A stretch of 64,000 nucleotides of DNA from Achatina immaculata (lineage: Eukaryota > Mollusca > Gastropoda > Stylommatophora > Achatinidae): positions 3,194,993 to 3,258,992 of the forward strand of contig CM019700.1 of NCBI GenBank assembly GCA_009760885.1, written 5' to 3'. Positions 33,044-45,151 of the stretch are shown piece after piece (the stretch's first letter is position 1; every line of letters starts with the position of its first letter). The translations under genes and the position numbers were made by a program. The notes under the pieces were generated by a model that made no database searches, was not told the DNA's origin, and saw nothing but the letters and a program-made list of their open reading frames with translations.

Positions 33044-33399
33044 AGATGTGTCTTTCATTTATTTGCATCTCCCTTGCGGAACTTTGCCTCCCTAACAGCA
33101 CTCCTGTAGGCCTCTCGGTTGTAAGCAAGATGGCCCTGCTGCTGATGCATCCATTTGCAGATCATCAACGATGTCTTGCAGCCATCTTCGCCTTGGTCTT
33201 CCTCTCTTTCTTTTTCCCATTATGTGCCCTTCCAAGACGGTTTTCTCTAAATTATCATGACGTTTAATATGTCAAAAATATTTAAGTTTTCTTTGTTTTA
33301 AAGAGGATTAAAGAGAGAAAACTTAAATATTTTGGACACATTAAACGTCATGATAATCTAGAGAAGACCGTCTTGGAAGGCTAATGTACAGACGTGTCT
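33044..33399 (-). mobile_element. LINE-D insertion ending in an inverted duplicate of itself
   Basis: The flanks AGATGTGTCT (33044-33053) and AGACGTGTCT (33390-33399) form a 10-bp TSD with one mismatch. The minus-strand LINE-D 3' end occupies 33054 to ~33297. From ~33298 the same segment follows in plus orientation to ~33380, so two arms of ~75 bp (about 90% identical by eye) can form a hairpin. Both lie inside one TSD pair, so the fold-back arose during or before integration. Confidence 0.82.
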
Positions 33400-34204
33400 G
33401 CTACTTCAGATCGTGTTAACAAAGATCGGGGGGGAGGGGGGGATCTATAAGAAGACCCATTGTTGTCACGTGATCACTGTAGCTTGGCTCGCATTCCTGC
33501 ACTATCTGACAAGATGAAGGGAGTCCACACAGCGACTAGTCTTTGTGTACGGTAATCTTGCGTACGGGCACTTTGTGAGTCACTGAACACGCTTGGGCCG
33601 GCACTAACAATTGATTCGTGATACGAGGGAGGGAGAGAGAGAGAGAAGGATGGTACAGTCAGGCCCAAGGAAAGGCTGAGTTCAGTCAGTACATTGTTGA
33701 GGGGCCCTGGAAAGCGGGAGGAGGGGGCCGCGGGGGTCCCGTAACGGATTAAACATAATGGCTAATCAACAGAGTTGGGGGGGGGGGAGAAGGATGGCGT
33801 AAGGGGAACATTTTTCCCACCTGCTTACAAAATACTTCTCGAGGGCCCTGAATTCGTCAAACATGAGTGGTCAAGACCCTACATCATCGTTTTGATAGCG
33901 CCAAAAGTCATTCTAGGGTAGGTGTTTCCAAACATTTTTAAGCTGTGGCCCCGTTTGTCTCTCATATCATTTCCCTAGAATCCCGGATACTTCCCGCCCC
34001 CCCCCTCCCTTTCACGTATTCGGTTCTGATGCACCCTATCACTCCCTCAATCCCTCCGCACAGCGCACCCTCCCCTGTGCCCTGGATCTCCCCACCGCCC
34101 ATTTTAAGAAACCAATGTTACTACAGTCTGGCTTCAGAGTGTCAAGAAGCTATCCCCTTCCTCGTGCTGATCTCAGCATTAGCCTTTTGCCCTTCCTGTC
34201 TGTC

Positions 34205-34330
34205 TACCCAGGCAGGATTCGAACCTGGTCCCTGTGCTGTGGTGGTGGTGGTGGTAGAGAAAGCTGTCTCTTGCTTCTACACCACTTTAACTTCAAGCAC
34301 GTCATTGTAATCAGCGCCCCCTGCTAGAAG
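34205..34330 (-). mobile_element. tRNA-derived SINE candidate
   Basis: The minus strand has A-box-like TGGTGTAGAAG (34274-34284) and a perfect B-box GGTTCGAATCC (34214-34224), about 50 bp apart. A (CAC)n-type run lies between them where a tRNA would have its arms. It cannot fold into a normal tRNA, so SINE head is preferred over tRNA gene. Confidence 0.5.
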
Positions 34331-34701
34331 CCATGGGTGTAATTCTGGACTAGTGCAGCGTTGAAGAAGAAGAGGAAGAAACGCAGGAAGCACTGAACAA
34401 TATAATCATAAATAAGATAAGTAAGGTCAAATTTTAAAGTCAGTTCAATGTGTACTCCACTCATACATACTCTCTCACACACACACTAGTGCACCCACCC
34501 ACAACCACATACATACTATTAGTCTTTACTGACTTAACTCTGCGCTGCCTGCCCCCCCCCCCCCCAAACCTCTACGGTGTGTGTGCCTGCCTGTATACAT
34601 CCTGTCTATCTGTAATTACACTCCAGTTCTAATGACAAATCTGTGACAGGAAACTGAAATATCATGTCTTCAAAGGCCACAATCTTATACGTTGATGATT
34701 C

Positions 34702-35057
34702 AGATGTGTCTTTCATTTATTTGCATCTCCCTTGCGGAACTTTGCCTCCCTAACAGCACTCCTGTAGGCCTCTCGGTTGTAAGCAAGATGGCCCTGCTGC
34801 TGATGCATCCATTTGCAGATCATCAACGATGTCTTGCAGCCATCTTCGCCTTGGTCTTCCTCTCTTTCTTTTTCCCATTATGTGCCCTTCCAAGACGGTT
34901 TTCTCTAAATTATCATGACGTTTAATATGTCAAAAATATTTAAGTTTTCTTTGTTTTAAAGAGGATTAAAGAGAGAAAACTTAAATATTTTGGACACATT
35001 AAACGTCATGATAATCTAGAGAAGACCGTCTTGGAAGGCTAATGTACAGACGTGTCT
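34702..35057 (-). mobile_element. LINE-D with inverted duplicate, second copy
   Basis: Exact duplicate of 33044-33399 carried by the segmental duplication; TSDs at 34702-34711 and 35048-35057. Confidence 0.82.
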
Positions 35058-35868
35058 GCTACTTCAGATCGTGTTAACAAAGATCGGGGGGGAGGGGGGG
35101 ATCTATAAGAAGACCCATTGTTGTCACGTGATCACTGTAGCTTGGCTCGCATTCCTGCACTATCTGACAAGATGAAGGGAGTCCACACAGCGACTAGTCT
35201 TTGTGTACGGTAATCTTGCGTACGGGCACTTTGTGAGTCACTGAACACGCTTGGGCCGGCACTAACAATTGATTCGTGATACGAGGGAGGGAGAGAGAGA
35301 GAGAAGGATGGTACAGTCAGGCCCAAGGAAAGGCTGAGTTCAGTCAGTACATTGTTGAGGGGCCCTGGAAAGCGGGAGGAGGGGGCCGCGGGGGTCCCGT
35401 AACGGATTAAACATAATGGCTAATCAACAGAGTTGGGGGGGGGGGGAGAAGGATGGCGTAAGGGGAACATTTTTCCCACCTGCTTACAAAATACTTCTCG
35501 AGGGCCCTGAATTCGTCAAACATGAGTGGTCAAGACCCTACATCATCGTTTTGATCGCGCCAAAAGTCATTCTAGGGTAGGTGTTTCCAAACATTTTTAA
35601 GCTGTGGCCCCGTTTGTCTCTCATATCATTTCCCTAGAATCCCGGATACTTCCCGCCCCCCCCCTCCCTTTCACGTATTCGGTTCTGATGCACCCTATCA
35701 CTCCCTCAATCCCTCCGCACAGCGCACCCTCCCCTGTGCCCTGGATCTCCCCACCGCCCATTTTAAGAAACCAATGTTACTACAGTCTGGCTTCAGAGTG
35801 TCAAGAAGCTATCCCCCTTCCTCGTGCTGATCTCAGCATTAGCCTTTTGCCCTTCTTCCTGTCTGTCT

Positions 35869-35990
35869 ACCCAGGCAGGATTCGAACCTGGTCCCTGTGC
35901 TGTGGTGGTGGTGGTGGTAGAGAAAGCTGTCTCTTGCTTCTACACCACTTTAACTTCAAGCACGTCATTGTAATCAGCGCCCCCTGCTAG
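35869..35990 (-). mobile_element. tRNA-derived SINE candidate, second copy
   Basis: Copy of 34205-34330 within the duplication; B-box at 35878-35888, A-box-like motif at 35937-35947. Confidence 0.5.
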
Positions 35991-36177
35991 AAGCCATGGG
36001 TGTAATTCTGGACTAGTGCAGCGTTGAAGAAGAAGAAGAAGAAACGCAGGAAGCACTGAACAATATAATCATAAATAAGATAAGTAAGGTCAAATTTTAA
36101 AGTCAGTTCAATGTGTACTCCACTCATACATACTCTCTCACACACACACTAGTGCACCCACCCACAACCACATACAT

Positions 36178-37081
36178 ACTATTAGTCTTCTTATCTTATC
36201 TTATATCTTATATCCTTCCCGTGCCGTCAGACGTCACATAGGACTCGCAAAGTAGTTCGCCAATTTTTCCTGTCTTCGGCGAGTATTTCAACCTCATCAA
36301 AGGATTTTATGCCTGTTAATTTGGCCTCTCTTAACAATGTCCTCTTCAGAGTTTCACGCGGTCTGCCTCTTTTTCTTTGGCCTGCTGTGTTCTACTTGAT
36401 AGCTTGTTTTGGGATTCTCTGATCATTTCTTCTCATCAAGTGACCAACATATGTCCATCTCCTTTTCCTGATCACCCATGAGACTGGTTGTTGTTCAGTC
36501 ATTTGTCTTATCTCTGCATTGTTCTTGAATTCGTTCCACTTGATGCCGAGTATTTTCCTTATGCATTTGTTTTCAAAAGAGTCTAATTTCTTTTCTATTT
36601 CTTTAGTTGTTTCCCAGCTTTCGCATGCATAAATGAGGGTGGATATTACATTTGAATTGAATAGTCTTAACTTGGTTTTTGTGCTTATAACTTTTGAATT
36701 CCATATGTTCTCAAGATTCTTGAAGATTGATGCTGCTTTTGCAATTCTGATCCTAACTTCCTTTCTAGTGTCACCATCCTGGTCTATGTAGCTGCCAAGG
36801 TATGCAAATTGATTGACTTCTTCAATATCTGTCCCTTCTATGTGTATTTTTCCATTCTGATTAATGGGAATTTTCATTATTTTTGTTTTGTCCTTGTTAA
36901 TTTCAAGTCCTATTTTGGTAGCCAGTGAAGACAGGATATTTGTTTTTTCTTGGATGGAATTCACATTGTTACTGATAAGAGTTATGTTATCAGCAAAATC
37001 AAGATCTTCTAGTTGGGTCCCATGTACCCAGTCAGTACCTGTGTTACCTGTGCAGCCAAAAGTCAGTTAAACTATTAGTCT
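36178..37081 (-). mobile_element. LINE-B insertion at the duplication boundary, 11-bp TSD
   Basis: ACTATTAGTCT is at 36178-36188 and 37071-37081; the insertion is 36189-37070. LINE-B sequence stops after GTGCAGC near 37056. About 14 extra bases that do not match the family lie between that point and the second TSD. Confidence 0.92.
36210..37056 (-). pseudogene. LINE-B RT from the FADD box to the C-terminus
   Basis: Starts upstream of LEDLDFADNITLIS; the FADD box reads FADN here (GTTATGTTATC on +), so the second catalytic Asp is lost. It continues with LEINKDKTKIM, EVNQFAYLGSY, YACESWETT and GHLMRRNDQR. A stop follows KQAIK (36392), and the remaining frame contains RKRGRPRE, with the end near 36224. 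Confidence 0.82.
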
Positions 37082-37854
37082 ACAGATTAAAAAAGAAAAA
37101 AAAGCAAAACTTGGTTGCACCGACATAGTTGCCAACCCTGCGGCTGATACCTCCACAAGGGAGACAAACTAAACTGAACGAAGCGAGAAACACTCCAAGT
37201 GCCTGTAGGTCAATCTAATATCAGCGCTTCTCAAACTACACTTCCTGGGTTCCAACAAACAGATACAAGTGTCATACGAAACAACAAATGTAGAACCCGG
37301 CATAAGTCTGAGAAGTGTTTGAAACGTCGGCTGTTTCTTTATTTGACAACACGTGACCTACATTCTTGCAGAAAGGCAGGTCAGGATCTTGCTGCTACAT
37401 TCAAAGACTGCATTTCGATGTGCAGATGTATTCTTGCAGAACGTGGCTGCATATAAATGTCTTTACTACTACAACACCAACAAGCCAAGTATTCTAGCTG
37501 TTTACGGCGTGCTGGAATACAAAGAGTCACAAAAGCAGGGGGTTTTAGACGAGCGAGGTCACCCGTCGTAGCTGAAATAGTAATAAAGAACAAAAAGAAT
37601 TGTGTGTGTGTGTGGGGTGCGCACGCACGTGTGTGTAAGAATAGAAACAAAACAACATGGATAAATCACGACAGACAACAACAAGATAACACCAGTCTCT
37701 TGTTTTGCTGCATAAACAACAGTGATAAACCAGGACAGACAACAGCAAGACAACACCATCCTCTTGTTATCAACATCTCTTTACAGAGAGATGTAAAGTC
37801 TGAGAAAGCAGTCAACGAGACTCTGACAGACCAAAATAAGAAATGAAGAGACAG
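37082..37854. other. Unique DNA without recognisable gene
   Basis: Several overlapping frames of 60-130 codons exist on both strands, none recognisable. A (GT)n tract lies near 37600. GACAGACAACA-containing segments repeat twice at 37670-37765. Confidence 0.5.
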
Positions 37855-39115
37855 AGAACACGGTCGACGATAAGAGACAGAGACCACGGTAGATGATAAG
37901 AGCTAAAGAACACGGTCGACAATAAGAGATAGAGAACCACGGTCGACGATAAGAGACAGAGAACACAGTCGACGATAAGAGACAAAGAACACGGTCGACG
38001 ATAAGAGATAAAGTACACGGTCGACGATAAGAGACAGAGAACACCGTCGACGATAAGAGACAGAGAACACCGTCGACGATAAGAGACAGAGAACACGGTC
38101 GACGATAAGAGACAGAGAACACGGTCGACGATAAGAGACAGAGAACACCGTCGACGATAAGAGACAGAGAACACCGTCGACGATAAGAGACAGAGAACAC
38201 CGTCGACGATAAGAGACAGAGAACACCGTCGACGATAAGAGACAGAGAACACCGTCGACGATAAGACAGAGAACACCGTCGACGATAAGAGACAGAAAAC
38301 ACCGTCGACGATAAGAGACAGAGAACACCGTCGACGATAAGAGATAGAGAACACCGTCGACGATAAGAGACAGAGAACACCGTCGACGATAAGAGACAGA
38401 GAACACCGTCGACGATAAGAGATAGAGAACACCGTCGACGATAAGAGACAGAGAACACCGTCGACGATAAGAGATAGAGAACACCGTCGACGATAAGAGA
38501 CAGAGAACACCGTCGACGATAAGAGACAGAGAACACCGTCGACGATAAGAGATAGAGAACACCGTCGACGATAAGAGACAGAGAACACCGTCGACGATAA
38601 GAGACAGAAAACACCGTCGACGATAAGAGACAGAGAACACCGTCGACGATAAGAGACAGAGAACACCGTCGACGATAAGAGATAGAGAACACCGTCGACG
38701 ATAAGAGACAGAGAACACCGTCGACGATAAGAGACAGAGAACACCGTCGACGATAAGAGACAGAGAACACCGTCGACGATAAGAGACAGAGAACACCGTC
38801 GACGATAAGAGACAGAGAACACGGTCGACGATAAGAGATAGAGAACACCGTCGACGATAAGAGATAGAGAACACGGTCGACGATAAGAGACAGAGAACAC
38901 CGTCGACTTTAAGAGATAGAGAACACCGTCGACGATAAGAGATAGAGAACACGGTCGACGATAAGAGACAGAGAACACCGTCGACGATAAGAGACAGAGA
39001 ACACCGTCGACGATAAGAGATAGAGAACACCGTCGACGATAAGAGACAGAGAACACGGTCGACGATAAGAGACAGAGAACACCGTCGACGATAAGAGACA
39101 GAAAACGCATTCGGC
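37855..39115. repeat. 26-bp minisatellite, ~48 copies
   Basis: The unit contains GTCGACGATAAGAGACAGAG and AACACC; variants swap CACC/CACG and GACAGAG/GATAGAG. The minus strand of the unit lacks stops in any frame, so three overlapping frames of 355, 436 and 411 codons run through it. They are translated repeat with a 26-residue period, not genes. Confidence 0.96.
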
Positions 39116-39649
39116 GATACACGTAACCTATCGTACATTTAAAAAAAATTCAGATTTGTCGACATTTGACCCAGGGCAAGTCAGTCCCAGGAAACTGTAA
39201 TATCATAATATCATAGTATTATAATATCATAATGGGAGAAATCATAAGAAAGGGCATCCTTGGATAAAGTGGATAGCTGGACCTCAAGACACCCGGAGAA
39301 GATCAAATATGAAGTCTGGTAAGGCAGTGCACCGGGCATTAAACAAACAACGATATATAACGTGAGGTGACAATATAGCAGGTGGGTGAGGGTCTTGACT
39401 AGGGTGGGGGGGGGAGAATCAGGGTTCTACCAATGGGGCCTGGGCTGTAGAGGAGGGCCCGACAGCCCCGTTTTCCAGGGGAAAAAACACATTCCGCAAT
39501 GGGATAGGAAGCCAGATAGAACCTGAAATCAGGGCCCGAGCTGGCTGTCTACGGACCTGGATATAAGTGACGCTATGTGTGACGGCATAATGTAGGTCAC
39601 AGTATGCTCAGAAAGATATGTTAATATCACAACAGTTGAAGGGGAGAGA

Positions 39650-39980
39650 CATCAAATGTTATGTACAAAACACACTCCTCTGTGATGTAAAAAATAAGAG
39701 TCATCAAATGTTATGTACAAAACACACTCCTTTGTGATGTAAAAGATAAGAGTCATCAAATGTTATGTACAAAACACACTCCTCTGTGATGTAAAAGATA
39801 AGAGTCATCAAATGTTATGTACAAAACACACTCCTCTATGATGTAAAAGATAAGAGTCATCAAATACTGTGTATAAAACACACTCCTCTGTGATGTAAAA
39901 GATAAGAGTCATCAAATGTTATGTACAAAACACACTCCTCTATGATGTAAAAGATAAGAGTCATCAAATGTTATGTACAC
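39650..39980. repeat. 52-bp minisatellite, ~6.4 copies
   Basis: The unit contains TCATCAAATGTTATGTACAA and ACACTCCTCTGTGATGTAAA. The same array is at 40887-41217 in the second duplicate. Confidence 0.93.
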
Positions 39981-40374
39981 TCCCCACTAGACGTTAAATA
40001 AGAAACGGAAAAGATAAGAGAGGTGTTTGAGATGTGGAATAGACGGAAAACTGGGAGGAACTTCATGGACAGAAAAGAAGTTGTCAATCAGCTGAAACTG
40101 AAAGAAGAAATAACGAAGAACATACAAACCGGACAGTTCAAATATCTCAGCGACCATATCAAGACCCATAATACAGTGATGACAATCGTGCAACAGGGAA
40201 AACTGTAAGGAAAAAAAAGAGCAGGAGGTCGACAACGATACTGAGTGGTGGACACCGCAACAGAAGCTAGGGTGAGCTTGGCCGGGTGTACTGAGAAAAC
40301 GAAAGACAGAGCATATTTGGGGCGGGGGGGGGGGGAGGGAAGAGGGGAATCATTACAGCCAAGCTTGCACATGA

Positions 40375-40597
40375 TGATGATACAAAACTGTAGAAATGAT
40401 AGATGACAATAATAGAAGTGACAATATATGACGATTATAGATACGAGAATAGATAATGACAAAAAACAAATGATAATATATAGCGATTGTAGATACGAGA
40501 AAGATAACAATGACACACAAAAAAACAAATGACAATATATGACGATTGTAGATACGAGAATAGATAACAATGACAAAAAACAAATGACGATATATGA
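40375..40597. repeat. ~57-bp AT-rich tandem repeat, copy 1
   Basis: Units contain GACGATTGTAGATACGAGAA and TAGATAACAATGACAAAAAA; about 4 imperfect copies. Confidence 0.88.
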
Positions 40598-41834
40598 CGT
40601 GAGGTGACAATATAGCAGGTGGGTGAGGGTCTTGACTAGGGTGGGGGGGGGAGAATCAGGGTTCTACCAATGGGGCCTGGGCTGTAGAGGAGGGCCCGAC
40701 AGCCCCGTTTTCCAGGGGAAAAAACACATTCCGCAATGGGATAGGAAGCCAGATAGAACCTGAAATCAGGGCCCGAGCTGGCTGTCTACGGACCTGGATA
40801 TAAGTGACGCTATGTGTGACGGCATAATGTAGGTCACAGTATGCTCAGAAAGATATGTTAATATCACAACAGTTGAAGGGGAGAGACATCAAATGTTATG
40901 TACAAAACACACTCCTCTGTGATGTAAAAAATAAGAGTCATCAAATGTTATGTACAAAACACACTCCTTTGTGATGTAAAAGATAAGAGTCATCAAATGT
41001 TATGTACAAAACACACTCCTCTGTGATGTAAAAGATAAGAGTCATCAAATGTTATGTACAAAACACACTCCTCTATGATGTAAAAGATAAGAGTCATCAA
41101 ATACTGTGTATAAAACACACTCCTCTGTGATGTAAAAGATAAGAGTCATCAAATGTTATGTACAAAACACACTCCTCTATGATGTAAAAGATAAGAGTCA
41201 TCAAATGTTATGTACACTCCCCACTAGACGTTAAATAAGAAACGGAAAAGATAAGAGAGGTGTTTGAGATGTGGAATAGACGGAAAACTGGGAGGAACTT
41301 CATGGACAGAAAAGAAGTTGTCAATCAGCTGAAACTGAAAGAAGAAATAACGAAGAACATACAAACCGGACAGTTCAAATATCTCAGCGACCATATCAAG
41401 ACCCATAATACAGTGATGACAATCGTGCAACAGGGAAAACTGTAAGGAAAAAAAAGAGCAGGAGGTCGACAACGATACTGAGTGGTGGACACCGCAACAG
41501 AAGCTAGGGTGAGCTTGGCCGGGTGTACTGAGAAAACGAAAGACAGAGCATATTTGGGGCGGGGGGGGGGGGAGAGGAAGAGGGGAATCATTACAGCCAA
41601 GCTTGCACATGATGATGATACAAAACTGTAGAAATGATAGATGACAATAATAGAAGTGACAATATATGACGATTATAGATACGAGAATAGATAATGACAA
41701 AAAACAAATGATAATATATAGCGATTGTAGATACGAGAAAGATAACAATGACACACAAAAAAACAAATGACAATATATGACGATTGTAGATACGAGAATA
41801 GATAACAATGACAAAAAACAAATGACGATATATG
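40598..41834. repeat. Segmental tandem duplication 2, copy 2
   Basis: Near-identical to 39361-40597. The junction falls within the ~57-bp array, consistent with unequal exchange between array units. Confidence 0.95.
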
Positions 41835-42005
41835 ACGATTGTAGATACGAGGACAGATAACAATGACAATGTATAACATGATGATATATGACGATTGTAG
41901 ATACGAGAATAGATAACAATGACAAAAAAATGAGGATATATGACGATTGTAGATACTAGGACAGATAACAATGACAATATATAACATGATGATATATGAC
42001 GATAG
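41612..42005. repeat. ~57-bp AT-rich tandem repeat, copy 2, extended
   Basis: Same unit as 40375-40597, with about three more copies to the right. Confidence 0.88.
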
Positions 42006-42059
42006 TAGAAGTGACGATGGATGATGTTGGTGATGTTTGTCCTAATGTCTGTGTACACA

Positions 42060-43340
42060 TAGGAAAACTAACTATTCAACACCTAACCATACAACATAAG
42101 AAAAAAATTAGCCATACAACATAAGAAAACTATAACATTGTAAGATTGTGAACTCATTTCTGAATAGTTCCAGATTATAGAATTGAAGCTTAAAGGTGCT
42201 CTTTTGCGAATGTCTAATTAATGTTCTCTAAATTATTTATTTAATTCTGACAAATACGTTCAAGATGTATAGTTGATAACATCACATGAAGTGAATCACT
42301 TAATCATCTGTTCACAATATCAAACTCTATCTACGTCCTTCTCATTAATTAGACATTCGCAAAGAGCATCTTTAAGCTTCAGTTCTATCATCTGGAACTA
42401 TTCAGAAATATAAGTCCACAATCTTACAATGTTTTAAAACTAACTGTACAACATAAGAAAATTAACCATACAACAGAAGAAAACTAATCATACAACACAA
42501 AAAAACTAACCATACAAGAAAAAAACTAACCATACAACATAAGAAAACTAACCATACAACATAAAAAGCTAACCGTATAATATAAGAAAACTAACCATAC
42601 AAGATAAAAAGCTAATCATATAACATAAGAAAACTAACCATACAACACAAGAAAACTAACCATACAAGAAAAAACTAACCATACAACATAAGAAAACTAA
42701 CCATACAACATAAGAGAACTAACCATACAACATAAGAAAACTAACCATACAACATAAAAAGCTAGACATATAACATAAGAAAAACTAACCATACAAGAAA
42801 AAAACCACCTGTACACCACAAGAAAACTAACCATACAAGAAAAAAACTAACCGTACAACATAAGAAAACTAACCATACAACATAAGAGAACTAACCATAC
42901 AACATAAGAAAACTAACCATACAACATAAAAAGCTAGACATATAACATAAGAAAAACTAACCATACAAGAAAAAACCACCTGTACACCACAAGAAAACTA
43001 ACCATACAACATAAGAAAACTAACCACACAACACAAGAAAACTAACCATTCAACACGAGAAAGCTAACCACATAACACAAGAAAGCTAACCACACAACAC
43101 AAGAAAGCTAACCACATAACACAAGAAAGCTAACCACATAACACGAGAAAGCTAACCACATAACACGAGAAAGCTAACCACATAACACGAGAAAGCTAAC
43201 CACATAACACAAGAAAGCTAACCACATAACACGAGAAAGCTAACCACATAACACGAGAAAGCTAACCACATAACACAAGAAGCTAACCACATAACACGAG
43301 AAAGCTAACCACATAACACAAGAAAGCTAACCACACAACA
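42060..43340. repeat. 22-23-bp minisatellite, ~42 copies, interrupted
   Basis: The left units contain ACATAAGAAAACTAACCATA; the right units (from ~43020) ACACAAGAAAGCTAACCACA. The array is broken by the 300-bp inverted-repeat element at 42134-42433. Confidence 0.93.
42134..42433. mobile_element. 300-bp inverted-repeat element (MITE-like)
   Basis: It begins AACATTGTAAGATTGTG and ends CACAATCTTACAATGTT. The inverted arms extend ~90 bp inward with ~90% match (e.g. TGCGAATGTCTAATTAATG against CATTAATTAGACATTCGCA). The ~115-bp centre matches part of 60930-61110. It has no ORF. No clear TSD is visible because the flanks are A-rich array. A foldback or MITE-type non-autonomous transposon is the best reading. 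Confidence 0.75.
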
Positions 43341-44764
43341 CGGCCCTCTGTCACCTTACTTTTCATAAGCCTCCAGTCTTATTTGCAAAACGTGTACACA
43401 AAAAAAGAATCAGTGCCTCATCTTTTCCATAAGATCCACAACCACGTAGACGATCCTGAGCCCTACCTTCCTGGCTAGGTTTCTGTACTCCACTACACAA
43501 TCCTGCTCCAGTTTCGCTGCTAACATCGTCTCCCCCCCCCCCCCCCCGGCGCTGCAGGCTGTGTAAGAATGTAAGACCCCACCCTAAGTTTTTTGTGAAC
43601 TTGATGGCCCAAACAAGCGAGGGCAAGGACATGGCAAGCCCTGGCTGCTGGTGTTGTAGGACACAAGAAAGAATACCAGAGAAAGACAACGAGGGGCCGA
43701 CGGTGAGCTGATGACGCGAGTACGATCGATGATATCTTCAGCTTCGTGAAGGGGTCACAGACCTTTGGGAGTCATGACCTAGAGGGAGGGCCCCCATTCC
43801 TTTGCCCCCCCCCCCAATCCCACGTCAGCGTCAGAAGTTTAAAGTTGCCCGAGGAGGCGGATCGGGGGTGGTGGGGGTGGGGTGGGGTGGGGGGATATAT
43901 CTCTCTCACGATCTGAGGAGTTGTCTTGTTTCTGATACAGAACTGATATCCAATATTTGGAACCAGCGAGATTACAGAAAATTTCGTCACATTTACGCTT
44001 CAGCAGCGAAATTTTCCTCACTTTCTCGCTGGAGTGGCCACTTCAGCTGACCTATATAATCTCCCGAATTCTTGCGCGCGTAAGGATTTCTGTAAAATAG
44101 GTCAGACACTGTTCACTTTTCTGATCCCCACGTGGAAGGAGAGCTTCAAGAAGAGTTAAACGGGTCACCTGATGACCCAAATAAGTTGTTTTTGTGCTGG
44201 TGATCTCTGACCCAGGTTCTGTGCACGCCTGGACACGCTGCAGCTGACCTCCAGAAGATTTGGTGCTCAAACTGTTGTCAACGTTCCTAAAGTTGAGACA
44301 TAATGAGGATACACTGTGCTAACCTTTGCTGCACGCTTATCTGAACAAACACCCAAGAAATGACTAATAACAATTAGTAACATGAAGCCGCACTCCTGCG
44401 ACGCACCTGCAGACTTCTTGTGACACGCCTGCTGACAGTCGCTGGACTAGAGTCGAGATCTTCAGTGTCATAAACACGCAGAATTAAAACTTTCCCCTCC
44501 ATCCATTCACGTCCTTGATCAATGATCGGCTTGGCAATCGTACAGCTTCACTTTTTTCCCTCGTCATTTTTATGCCAGGTTACAACTAATATAAATCACA
44601 CTGCCTTAGCCAAATAGCTGAACTGCTCTCTACCTGCGCCCAGCAATCCTTTATCTAAGACAATCTCATTACGCCGCTAAGTGGACTCGTATGTTACCAG
44701 TCTCAAATCATTTCACATCTATTTCAGTGTGGGCGGAGTGTAGCGAGAATGATTATACAAATAG
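43341..44764. repeat. Segmental duplication 3, copy 1 (unique part)
   Basis: Repeated at 45152-46570, offset 1,811 bp, roughly 97-98% identical by eye. Poly-C (43531-43546) and poly-G stretches vary in length between copies. No gene recognised; frames of 60-108 codons are not conserved between the copies. Confidence 0.92.
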
Positions 44765-45151
44765 CAAGCACATAACACAAGAAAGCTAACTACATAACAC
44801 GAGAAAGCTAACCACATAACACAAGAAAGCTAACCACACAACACAAGAAAGCTAACCATTCAACACGAGAAAGCTAACCACATAACACAAGAAAGCTAAC
44901 CACATAACACAAGAAAGCTAACCACATAACACAAGAAAGCTAACCACATAACACGAGAAAGCTAACCACATAACACAAGAAAGCTAACCACACAACACAA
45001 GAAAGCTAACCATTCAACACGAGAAAGCTAACCACATAACACGAGAAAGCTAACCACATAACACAAGAAAGCTAACCACATAACACAAGAAAGCTAACCA
45101 CATAACACAAGAAAGCTAACCACATAACACAAGAAAGCTAACCACACAACA
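44765..45151. repeat. 22-bp minisatellite, second block (~17 copies)
   Basis: Same unit as 43020-43340 (AAGAAAGCTAACCACATAAC). It forms the left part of the second copy of duplication 3. Confidence 0.93.

Larger units (their letters stand above)
32867..34524. repeat. Segmental tandem duplication 1, copy 1
   Basis: 1,658-bp unit repeated immediately at 34525-36187 with only a few differences (e.g. GATAGCGCC/GATCGCGCC, small indels in C and CTT runs). It contains a LINE-D, a tRNA-like SINE, poly-C and poly-G runs and no recognisable gene. Confidence 0.95.
34525..36187. repeat. Segmental tandem duplication 1, copy 2
   Basis: Near-identical to 32867-34524. It ends where LINE-B is inserted at 36189. 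Confidence 0.95.
39361..40597. repeat. Segmental tandem duplication 2, copy 1
   Basis: 1,237-bp unit repeated at 40598-41834 with almost no differences. Contents: unique sequence, a 52-bp array, a 61-codon open frame of no recognised family (40023-40208), a poly-G run near 40323 and the start of a ~57-bp array. Confidence 0.95.

Noticed and set aside
37199..37571. Two overlapping 72-85-codon plus frames
   Set aside because: Short, unrecognised, and overlapping frames on both strands; no evidence of coding.
37781..39138. Three overlapping frames of 355-436 codons
   Set aside because: A 26-bp stop-free tandem repeat produces all three; the repeated 26-residue pattern is identical in each.
40023..40208. 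61-codon frame duplicated at 41260-41445 as a small gene
   Set aside because: The two are identical because of segmental duplication 2, so conservation gives no evidence of selection.
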